A stretch of 64,000 nt of DNA. Origin: G963667855 sp963667855. Lineage in GTDB: Bacteria > Planctomycetota > Phycisphaerae > UBA1845. Each line of letters begins with the position of its first letter. The first letter of the stretch is position 1. Location of the stretch: positions 62,001-126,000 of the forward strand of contig CAXXKI010000015.1 in the NCBI GenBank assembly GCA_963667855.2. The letters run 5' to 3'. The position numbers and the translations under genes are program-made. Shown here piece by piece: positions 54,651 through 63,700 of this stretch. Below the pieces are notes generated by a model, which saw only the letters and a list, made by a program, of their open reading frames with translations, did not search any database and was not told the origin of the DNA.

Positions 54651-56036
54651 ATGAAACGAATACAAAGTATATTCATCGGCCTGACTGTCTGCATGTCAAC
54701 CTTGTACATCTCTTCGCCAATCACAAAGTCCCAGACAACAGCCACGAATCTTCAGAATTCCGGTAATCAAGGTAACCATCCCGGAGTATCTGCCGTCGAA
54801 AACCGACATAAACCCACGATCGTTACCATCCGCCAATCCGATGGGAAATTCCAGCTACTTTGCGACGGACAACCCTTTTTCATTCGAGGAGCCGGTGGCC
54901 GTCACCATATGAAAGAGTTGGCCGAAGCCGGTGCAAACTCCGTACGCACCTGGCATACAGGCGATATAAAAACCGTGCTGGACCGGGCGGAAAGTTTTAA
55001 CCTGAAAGTAAGCGTAGGAATCTGGTTACCACACGAAAAACGCGGATTCAACTATTCCGACCCGAAACAAATCGAGCATCTCAAGGAACGTACTCGAAAG
55101 ACGATTACCGCATACAAGGATCACCCGGCGATTTTGATCTGGAGTATCGGTAATGAAATGGAAGAAGACGGCAGCAAGGCCGTTATTTGGAAAACCATTA
55201 ACGACCTGGCAAAAATAACCAAAGAAACCGACCCTAACCATCCAACCATGACCGTCATCGCAGGAACGGGCAAAAACAAAATCAATCAACTCAAAACCTA
55301 CTGCCCGGATATAGACATAGTCGGCATTAACGCCTATGGCGACCTGAAGAGAATCCCCCCCGCCCTTAAAAAACAGGGGTTGGACCGCCCGTATATAATC
55401 ACAGAATTCGGCCCCTACGGCTGGTGGCAGGTAAAAAAGACAAGCTGGGGAGCGGAACTCGAACCCACCAGCACCCAAAAAGCTAAAACCTACCGCGAGA
55501 GTTACGAGGCCGCGGTCAGCAGCCAGACGGAAAAATGCCTGGGTGCTTACGCTTTCCTTTGGGGAAACAAGCAGGAACACACCTACACCTGGTTCAGCAT
55601 GATCCTTCCCACTGGTGAACGAACCGCTTCCGTCGATGAAATGACCAACATCTGGACAGGCAAATACCCCTCACCTCGATGCCCCGTTATCGAAAACATC
55701 GAAATTATCCCCAGAGAAAAACACAAACCTTCAACGGATAAAGGCGAAAACATATATCCTCCCGGAACCATTCTGCACTGCCGGGTCAACGCCGACAGCC
55801 CCAGCGGGGAAAATCTGACCGCAAACTGGGAACTCCATTCAGAATCCGGCGACAAAAAAACCAGCGGCTACGCCGAAGAGCGACCGCCCGCTCATCCACA
55901 GGCGATTATCGAGAGCAAAGACCTTGACTTGACCTTGAAACTGCCCGAAAAGCCTGGGGCATATCGCCTTTTTGTCGTGGTTAAGGGAAACGATAACAAC
56001 GCAGGCACGGCAAACATACCCATTCTCGTCCGTTGA
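54651..56036 (+). CDS. secreted clan GH-A TIM-barrel glycoside hydrolase (GH2-C or GH158-like), family uncertain
   Basis: About 461 residues with a signal peptide (KRIQSIFIGLTVCMSTLYIS). The barrel (about 60-330) begins FFIRGAGGRHHMKELAEAGA and VRTWHTGDIKTVLDRAESFN, with an acid/base in LIWSIGNEME (Glu169) and a nucleophile in YIITEFGPYGWW (Glu252). An Ig-like C-terminal domain (about 370-461) follows. The barrel plus Ig layout fits GH2-type barrels and also GH158 endo-beta-1,3-glucanases; family cannot be fixed by eye. The ATG at 54651 is chosen because it directly precedes the signal peptide. It is divergent from the phosphorylase operon, with an operator-like pair between them. Confidence 0.75.
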   Translation: MKRIQSIFIGLTVCMSTLYISSPITKSQTTATNLQNSGNQGNHPGVSAVENRHKPTIVTIRQSDGKFQLLCDGQPFFIRGAGGRHHMKELAEAGANSVRTWHTGDIKTVLDRAESFNLKVSVGIWLPHEKRGFNYSDPKQIEHLKERTRKTITAYKDHPAILIWSIGNEMEEDGSKAVIWKTINDLAKITKETDPNHPTMTVIAGTGKNKINQLKTYCPDIDIVGINAYGDLKRIPPALKKQGLDRPYIITEFGPYGWWQVKKTSWGAELEPTSTQKAKTYRESYEAAVSSQTEKCLGAYAFLWGNKQEHTYTWFSMILPTGERTASVDEMTNIWTGKYPSPRCPVIENIEIIPREKHKPSTDKGENIYPPGTILHCRVNADSPSGENLTANWELHSESGDKKTSGYAEERPPAHPQAIIESKDLDLTLKLPEKPGAYRLFVVVKGNDNNAGTANIPILVR

Positions 56037-56357
56037 GCTTTATCCAAACCTGTACGTTATGTCGGGTTAAACGACCACTGCTGTAAACTTCATTTAAAAT
56101 CACAACTTCTTTTAAAGACCTATGTTAGCCAAGCAGCCCGGAATTTCGTACGACCTGATGAAGCTAATTTGAGATCTCAAATTTCAGATTGACAATACCC
56201 GAATACCTATAAAGACGAGAAACTCTAAAATTGAGCAACCCCAAAAACGATAAAAACGCTTATAGCGGTGATCAAATGCCTCGAACCGCAGATTTTCGCT
56301 TTTAAGTCCGCAAAGCATCTCCTTCAGATTGTAACTCCAATTCACACAACCGGAGGC
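56037..56357. other. convergent intergenic region
   Basis: About 320 bp between convergent genes. A perfect 18-bp palindrome AATTTGAGATCTCAAATT lies at 56166-56183 and may serve as a terminator or protein site. Nothing else is seen. Confidence 0.5.
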
Positions 56358-57953
56358 CTAAGGAACAATAACAACCTTATCGAAGTAAGCGGCTTCATGA
56401 TTCCAGTCATTGGGGTGAACCTCTATCCGAACGTTTATGTTTTCGCTGCTGTCGTCCGGCAAATTAACCTCGCACCGCATCCATTTTCCACCTTCGCCAA
56501 TCAACTTTTCGAAAGCGGGTTTGCCACCCAGGAAAACTTTGAGCAGAAAATCACCCCGCTCGTGAGATGCCAGATCGATCCGCAGTTTACGGTCCGACGC
56601 GTTAACCGGAAGTTGGGCTTCAAGAACCGCCGGCTCACTCGGACTTACCGGGTGCACCATCAGCACATTCTGCCGCCCCTGGTACTGTTCCTCCAGCCCC
56701 GGCTCCAGATAATGCCCGCACTTGACTACCCGCCAGACGGGATCCCACAAGTTCACCACGCTCTGCGGAATCGCTATTGACAGGATCCGCATCTGGTCAG
56801 TCCACTGCTCCAGCTTAAGCGGCGGACGCGGATTCTGCACCGGGATTACATAATGGTTCTCCGAAATGCGACCACCTGCCCGCAGAATAACCTTTTCGGC
56901 CGTCTTCCGGCACGCGGGAATAAGAGTATTGAACGAGTATTCGGTATAAGAGAATTTCGTATCCGCAATTCCAGCGATCCCGCCGGTCAGATCCTGCCCC
57001 AGCCGGCGGTACCCCTTCATGCAACCCAGTATTCCCAGGGCATTGGACGGATTGCAATCGGCATCCTGGCCGCAACGTGTACCGATTTCCATTGTCTTGC
57101 GGGGATCACCATTTCCGTAAAGCAGTGCCATGGCAATATAAGCCCCGTTGAGCCGGGCATCTATATTAAATGGATTTCCCGGAAGACAATCGACATCGTC
57201 CTGCCATTTGTCCTCCACCAGCTGCCATGTTTTCAGCCAGTCATTGGGATTTTCGTCATACCAGCGCATCACATCCGAAATGCACTTGTGGTACAGCGAC
57301 CCTGCAGGGATACAGCCAAGCCCCTTTTCCAAAACCGATCGCACGTTTTCATCCTCGAAATAAGCGGCCGTATACATGCCGGCCACAAACATGCCACCAT
57401 ACACGCCATCGCCATAGTTCATTATATGTCCGAAAACGTCGCAAAACCGGTTCGATTCCTGCGGCAAACCAGGACAGATGATGCCGAAAAGATCCGCCTC
57501 TATCTGGAAATCAATATCATCCGCGTGCCGGTTATACTCCGGATGCCCTGACTTCGGGGGCATGATCCCCCGACGGATATTCGCCCTGGCATAACGATTA
57601 GCATGCCACAATTTGTATTCGGACTGTCCGAAATCCAGACCGGCTTGCAGTCCGGTAATATTTATCCCATGCTTTTCGATAGACATGAGAAAAGTCATTT
57701 CCACATAACAGTCATCCTGATCGACTGCCGTCCGCACTAAATCGGGCGACCACTGCCTGAGTTTCTCCTTGATCGGTCGCCCGTTGAACTGGAACTCGTA
57801 GGGAGCGCCGAAGCATACACCTATCATCTGCCCCGCCCACGCCCCCTTGCATTTGTCCAGGTATTTCTCTTGAGCAAGTTCGACCATCTGCCCCTGAGTT
57901 AAAGAGCAGATGAACAAGAACGCGGGGACAGCGAACAATAAAAGAGTTCTCAT
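56358..57953 (-). CDS. secreted ADP-ribosylglycohydrolase-fold protein with C-terminal beta-sandwich
   Basis: A 531-residue exported protein. Signal peptide RTLLLFAVPAFLFICSLTQG. The ARH fold is seen in CKGAWAGQMIGVCFGAPYEF, the acidic cluster VDQDDCYVEMTFL (78-81), HADDIDFQIEADL (145-148), GDGVYGGMFVAGMYTAAYF and the metal pair Asp297/Asp299 in GTRCGQDADCNPSNALG. A beta-sandwich (about 400-531) resembles carbohydrate-binding modules. Known ARH enzymes act on ADP-ribose bonds inside cells; an exported form beside glucanases with an operator-like site 33 bp upstream suggests another substrate, perhaps a glycan. Function not assigned. Confidence 0.78.
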   Translation of the reverse strand: MRTLLLFAVPAFLFICSLTQGQMVELAQEKYLDKCKGAWAGQMIGVCFGAPYEFQFNGRPIKEKLRQWSPDLVRTAVDQDDCYVEMTFLMSIEKHGINITGLQAGLDFGQSEYKLWHANRYARANIRRGIMPPKSGHPEYNRHADDIDFQIEADLFGIICPGLPQESNRFCDVFGHIMNYGDGVYGGMFVAGMYTAAYFEDENVRSVLEKGLGCIPAGSLYHKCISDVMRWYDENPNDWLKTWQLVEDKWQDDVDCLPGNPFNIDARLNGAYIAMALLYGNGDPRKTMEIGTRCGQDADCNPSNALGILGCMKGYRRLGQDLTGGIAGIADTKFSYTEYSFNTLIPACRKTAEKVILRAGGRISENHYVIPVQNPRPPLKLEQWTDQMRILSIAIPQSVVNLWDPVWRVVKCGHYLEPGLEEQYQGRQNVLMVHPVSPSEPAVLEAQLPVNASDRKLRIDLASHERGDFLLKVFLGGKPAFEKLIGEGGKWMRCEVNLPDDSSENINVRIEVHPNDWNHEAAYFDKVVIVP

Positions 57954-58671
57954 AACTACTCATCTTTCTTGAATTCGTAGAGTACCGAAACAGTTGCAAA
58001 GCAGGTAGATCCCGATTTTAAAAACGGATAACCGCTCGTGATGTTTGCACCAGATATTCCGTTGTTTTTACAAGCTGACATTGTAGTACGCAAAACAGCG
58101 AGTCAAAACTAGTCTCTTTTTTCGGCAAACAGATCCATTCGAGCGGCAAAACCAGACACTATAAACTGCCCCCGCTACTAAGCAGATTCAGCGTTTTCGA
58201 TCTGCCATCGATTACCACAACTTTTGCAACAACTCAATATTCACTTTTCAAAGAGCGCGTTACCACTACCGGGCAACAGAATCGCCACTTCAAAAAGGGA
58301 GCGTAAAGCCTTAATCCCCTCCCCCGCAGAAATGCCTCTCCAATATCACTCTGACACTATTCACCCTGCATGTCAAGGCTTTTTTTGATTTATTTTCGGT
58401 TTTTGTCCGGTCCCGGTAAAGTGGGCCGATTGGGCAGGGAAAAGATGTCAAGGTGGGCCACTTCGGCGGCCCCCCGTCCCCAAATTTAAAGCTCGACCGG
58501 GACTCTTTTGACACGCACCCTGATGGTTACCGGGCTTTAGCCTGCCTCGCAAACTCCGTTTTACCCCGCTACCGACCATTGCCACAGCTTTACGCAAACG
58601 TGTTTTCCCAATACCAGATATGAACCCATATTCTCCTCCCACCTGCGACCTGAGCTTCAACCGCCGCAGGT
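57954..58671. other. long intergenic region between ARH-fold and GH16 genes
   Basis: About 720 bp divergent control region with operator-like sites at each end (57986-57998 and 58672-58684). No credible gene is seen; short reading frames here have no family features. Confidence 0.5.
57986..57998 (-). promoter_or_regulatory. candidate LacI operator upstream of ARH-fold gene
   Basis: CGAAACAGTTGCA matches TGMAACWGTTKCA at 12 of 13 positions and lies 33 bp before the ARH-fold start. Confidence 0.5.
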
Positions 58672-58684
58672 TGAAACTGTTTCA
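58672..58684 (+). promoter_or_regulatory. candidate LacI operator upstream of GH16
   Basis: TGAAACTGTTTCA, a perfect palindrome identical to the site at 46406-46418, lies 177 bp before the GH16 ATG. Confidence 0.6.
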
Positions 58685-58860
58685 TGCCGATAATGAACCA
58701 AAAAGGCGCAAATCCGATCTTGAAAAAAAGGGCTTTTATCACCTATAATAACACACGAATAACACTGTTTGATAATCATAATGAAGGTACCGCGAGTCGA
58801 TTCCTTCCTATAATTCCGGTTGTTTTGTCAGTTGGGTTTTCCACAAAGGAAACGTTTCAC

Positions 58861-60618
58861 ATGAATACTCACAAGTTTTTAGCATGCATTATCATCTTTA
58901 CCGCAACTGCACTGATCAATCCGGCCGCGTTCGGACAGGGCGTAATGGTCTGGTCCGACGAGTTCGATGGTGGAAGTCTCAACCTGAACAACTGGGAACC
59001 CATGATCGGCGACGGAACATTATACGGTAACCCCGGTTGGGGTAATAACGAATGGCAATACTACACCGACAGATCAGACAACATCCAGGTCTATGACGGC
59101 AAACTGCACATTATCGCCAAAGAAGAGTCTTACGCCGGATTCAGCTACACCTCCGCCCGCCTGCGAACGAGAGGAAAGGCGGATTTTCTCTATGGCCGAT
59201 TTGAAGCCAGTATCAAGCTTCCATCAACCAGAGGTATTTGGCCGGCATTCTGGATGTTGCCAACTACAGATGTCTACGGCGGCTGGGCAGCCAGTGGCGA
59301 GATCGACATTATGGAATCGGTTAACACCGCCAGCCGGGTGTATGGAACCATTCACTACGGCGACAACTGGCCTGACAATGTTTCCAATGGCGGCTCTTAC
59401 GCAGGTGGTATCGATTACTCGGCCGGCTTCCACGTATTCACCGTGGAGTGGGAACCGGACGAAATGCGCTGGTACATGGATGGTATCCACTATCACACCG
59501 CAACCAGCTCCACCTGGTACAGCGTCGCCGCTCCGAACAATACGCAGGCACCGTTCGATCAGGCATTTCACATGCTGTTAAACGTCGCTGTCGGCGGAAA
59601 TTGGCCCGGCTACCCGGACGCTAGTAGTACTTTTCCACAAGAGATGGTCGTCGACTGGGTTCGCGTGTATGACACTACCAACGATCCGCCCACCGTCTCC
59701 ATCGATTACCCGACACATGGGCAATACCTCTCGGCCGGTCCTGTAAATATTCAGGCTTCCGCATCTGACCCGGATGGAACCATCCAGAGAGTGGAATTTT
59801 ACATTGACGATAACCTCATAGACCAGGTCACCAGTTCACCGTACAGTACAACCTGGAACGCCCCCCAGGGTTGCTACCGCTTACGCGTCGTCGCCGTCGA
59901 TGATCAGGACTGGACCGCTTCCGATGAGATATTCGTCAAGGTCGATAGCGATTGTGCCGGCGATCCCTATTTGGGTTACCCCGCAGAAATCCCTGGAACA
60001 GTGGAATTCGAGAATTACGACAATGGCGGCGAAGGAATCGCTTACCACGATTGCGACAGCGAAAACAGCGGCGGACAGTATCGCCCTGAAGAAGGTGTAG
60101 ACCTTGAAGCCACCGAAGGCGGTTACAACGTCGGCTGGATGTGCGAAGGCGAATGGCTCAACTACGCGGTAGACGTCCAAGGCGGCACCTACCTCATCGA
60201 AGCACGCGTTGCCTCCCAGGATACCGGCGGCACCTTTGCCCTGGAACTGGACGGAACCGACATTGCCGGAGAAATAAACGTTCCAATTACCGGCGGATGG
60301 CAAACCTGGACCACCGTTCCTGTAACCGCAAGCCTGCCGGCCGGCGTGCAGGAACTCCGTTTTATCAACCTGAGCGATTCCGAAAGCTACAATATCGACA
60401 GTATCACCTTTACCCGGTACGACGATTACGATTACAATAACGATGGCGAAGTGGGTTCGGCCGATTGGTTCTATTTCATTCGCTGCTACTCCGGCCCCGG
60501 CGTGTCGACACCGCAGGCGATCTGCACACCAGAAAACTTCGATCGCAGCGACAGCGACGACGACAACGATGTGGACCTCGTCGATTACGCAGCTTTCCAA
60601 AGAGCGCGAACGGAGTAA
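58861..60618 (+). CDS. GH16 laminarinase with Ig-like, CBM6-like and dockerin-like domains
   Basis: A 585-residue secreted endo-beta-1,3-glucanase. The ATG at 58861 is chosen because it opens a signal peptide (FLACIIIFTATALINPAAFG) and follows AAAGGA; a longer frame to 58684 would add 59 residues. GH16 (about 28-270) keeps Glu147-Ile-Asp149-Ile-Met-Glu152 in SGEIDIMESVN and IWPAFWMLPTT. An Ig-like domain (about 275-360), a CBM6-like domain (about 375-515, EIPGTVEFENYDN...NVGWMCEGEWLNY) and a dockerin-like tail (YDYNNDGEVGSADWFYFIRC, then DSDDDNDVDLVDYAAF) follow. The domain order equals that of the degenerate GH16 at 25.2 kb apart from the tail, so the two are probably paralogues. Confidence 0.92.
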   Translation: MNTHKFLACIIIFTATALINPAAFGQGVMVWSDEFDGGSLNLNNWEPMIGDGTLYGNPGWGNNEWQYYTDRSDNIQVYDGKLHIIAKEESYAGFSYTSARLRTRGKADFLYGRFEASIKLPSTRGIWPAFWMLPTTDVYGGWAASGEIDIMESVNTASRVYGTIHYGDNWPDNVSNGGSYAGGIDYSAGFHVFTVEWEPDEMRWYMDGIHYHTATSSTWYSVAAPNNTQAPFDQAFHMLLNVAVGGNWPGYPDASSTFPQEMVVDWVRVYDTTNDPPTVSIDYPTHGQYLSAGPVNIQASASDPDGTIQRVEFYIDDNLIDQVTSSPYSTTWNAPQGCYRLRVVAVDDQDWTASDEIFVKVDSDCAGDPYLGYPAEIPGTVEFENYDNGGEGIAYHDCDSENSGGQYRPEEGVDLEATEGGYNVGWMCEGEWLNYAVDVQGGTYLIEARVASQDTGGTFALELDGTDIAGEINVPITGGWQTWTTVPVTASLPAGVQELRFINLSDSESYNIDSITFTRYDDYDYNNDGEVGSADWFYFIRCYSGPGVSTPQAICTPENFDRSDSDDDNDVDLVDYAAFQRARTE

Positions 60619-60642
60619 GCACAATAGGTACGGTGTTTTTCC

Positions 60643-60664
60643 AAACGGAGATGTATCTCCGTTT
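60643..60664. terminator. short palindromic hairpin after GH16
   Basis: AAACGGAGAT (60643-60652) and ATCTCCGTTT (60655-60664) form a tight inverted repeat 25 bp after the GH16 stop codon. No T-run follows, so termination is uncertain. Confidence 0.45.
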
Positions 60665-60769
60665 AACGCGAAACGTCGGAGCCTGCAATAGTATTTATCC
60701 GTATTGACCAGCGGTCCGAGCAGTTTGGGCCGAATTCATACTCGCTTTAACCGCAAGGGAATTGAAGTT

Positions 60770-63700
60770 ATGTTCTGGATCACCAGCATCAGCCGCCTGT
60801 TGGCTATCACCGCCGCAACCACCTTTATTTTCGCCGGCACTTCCTTTGCCACCGATTGCAACGGTAACGGAATCGAAGATACGACCGAAATATCTGCGGG
60901 AAGCAGTCTCGATTGCCAGGGCAACGGTATTCCCGATGAGTGCGACCCGGCCATGGACTTCGACGGGGATTGGGATATCGACACAGCCGATTATTTAGTA
61001 TTTGAAGCGTGCTTCACCGGCCCGTGCGTAACCCCGCCCTGCGTACCGGCTCTTTACGCCGATTCATGCTGCGCCCGGGCCGACTTCGACCGGGATGGTG
61101 ATGTCGATCTCGATGACTACGGTTTTTACCAACAGAAATTTCCACCCCAGGGCGAACGAATTCTGATCGCCGAATTTATGGCTTCCAACGACAAGAGCCT
61201 GGTAGATGAAGACGGCGATCACTCCGACTGGCTCGAACTGCGTAACAGCGGCACGTCCACTGTAGATCTCGGCGGCTGGTACCTCACCGACGACGAATCC
61301 GACCTGACTAAATGGCAATTCCCCAATACCACCCTGCCCGGCGGCAGTGACCTGATAGTCTTCGCCTCCGAAAAGGACCGGGCAATATCGGGCGAAGAGC
61401 TGCACACCAACTTCAAACTCAAAGCGGCCGGCGAATATCTCGCACTGGTAAGACCCGACGGGGTTACCATTGAATTCGAATACGCCCCCGATTTCCCGGA
61501 ACAGCTAACCGACACCTCCTACGGATTGAGCCACTCGCTTATTAACCGCGAAGCACGTTACTTCGTAACCCCAACTCCTGGGGCCACCAACAACAACGGC
61601 TTCTCTGGTTTTGCCAATACGCCTGAATTTTCGCATGCACCAGGTACGTTCATTACACCATTCGCCCTGTCCATGTTCGCGGATTCTCCAACAGCCGAAA
61701 TTCGTTATACGCTGGACGGCACTGAACCGAATTTAACCAACGGACAGACCTACCAGGGCTCTCCCATTTATGTCTCCGACACCACCAGGATTAGGGCCAG
61801 GGTTTTCATTCCCGGTTTTGTTCCCAGCCCGCTGGTCAGCCAACTGTATATCGCCATTGATACTCACTTGCAGGACTTCAACTCCAACATGCCGCTTATC
61901 GTTTTGGATACCAGAAGCAATCCGATCCCCTGTATAGGACCGAGCTGCCAGGACAGTGATTACATCCTCACCGATGCCGTTTTCATCGACACCGGTGACA
62001 ACGATCGAGCGGCAATAACCGATCCGGCAGATTACGCAGGACGAGGCGGAATAAAAATCCGCGGCAACAGCTCTACCATGTTTCCCAAAAAGCAGTTCTC
62101 CTTTGAAACTTGGGACGAGTACGACGAGGATATGGATACCTCGCTCCTGGGATTTGCCGAAGAATCGGACTGGATTATTCACGCCCCCTATTCGGACAAA
62201 TCTTTGATGCGTAACGTCCTAGCCTACAAGTGGAGTAACGATATAGGCCGGTGGACCGTACAAACGCGATACGCCGAGGTATTCATCAACGAAGACGGCG
62301 GAAAAATCACCAGCGGCGATTATCGCGGCGTATACATCTTCATGGAGAAAATCAAGCAAGGTAAAGACCGGGTGGATATAGCCAAGCTCGAACCCGACGA
62401 CAACAGCGAACCGGAAATAACCGGCGGTTACATTATACGCAAAGATCGTTTGGATGAAGGCGAAACAGGCCTTTACACCCAGATGCTCGGGGAACTGGCA
62501 TTCTTCGACCCCAAGGAAGATGAATTAACCGAGCAGCAGAAAGCCTGGATTACCAATTACATCGCCGAATTCGAAACTGCACTTCAAAGCCCCGATTTCG
62601 CCGACCCCATAAACGGGTATGCCAGATACATAGATGTGGATTCGTTTATCGATCACCATATCATGGTCGAAATGGCCAAAAACGTCGACGGCTATCGCCT
62701 GAGTACCTACATGAATATAGACCGCAACGGCAAGCTGAAGATGGGACCCATATGGGATTACAACCTGAGCATGGGTAATGCCGATTATTCCGAATGGTGG
62801 ATTTACACATATCAGCAGGCCACCCTCTGGTACTACGATCAAGGGCAGATGGAGCACGCCTGGTATGATCGCCTGATGCAGGATCCGGAATACAACCTGC
62901 GCTACGCTGATCGCTGGTTCGAACTGCGAGAAGACAAGTTCAGCAATGAGAACCTCGCCGCCGATTTCTCTGACACCTACGATTACCTGACCGAGGCGGC
63001 CGCCAGAAACTTCTCGCGTTGGAACATTCTCAACCAGTGGGTCTGGCCCAACTGGTATTACGGCACGCCTTCAGATCCGCACACCTACCAGATGGAAGTC
63101 GACTGGACCATGCGCTGGCTCACCGGCTACGACCTGTCGGGCAGCCAAACCGCTCCTGGTAATTATTCCAATCGATTGGCCTGGGCGGACGACAACCTCG
63201 GCGTCAGCAAACCGCCGATATATAACACTGACGGCGGCGCGGTGGAAACCAACTTCGTTGTCGAGATCTCCAAACCAACCGGAGCAGCAGGGACGATTTA
63301 CTACACTCTCGACGGCACTGATCCGCGGATTGGAAATGGAGATCCATTGATCCTGGTAACCGAAGACAGCGAACTGAAAGCCACCATACCTTCTGCTGAA
63401 ATACCCGGTTGGAACACGACCGGTTTCGACGACAGCGGCTGGACCTCCGGTACCGGCGGCGTGGGCTACGAAAACAATCCCGGCGATTCCGTTAATTACA
63501 CCAGTTTCATCAACCTGGACGTCAGCAGTATGCATAACTCGAATTCGACGTGTTACATACGAATTCCCTTTGAGATCACCGCCCAGGAACTATCGCAATT
63601 AACCTCGCTGGCTTTGAGCATCCGACACGACGATGCTTTTGTCGCCTACATCAACGGCACCGAAGTTGCCCGAAGCGAATTCGCCCCGGCAGCGCTGACC

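Noticed and set aside
58684..58860. N-terminal extension of the 58.9-kb GH16
   Set aside because: A normal signal peptide begins at 58861, and the extension overlaps the operator-like palindrome.
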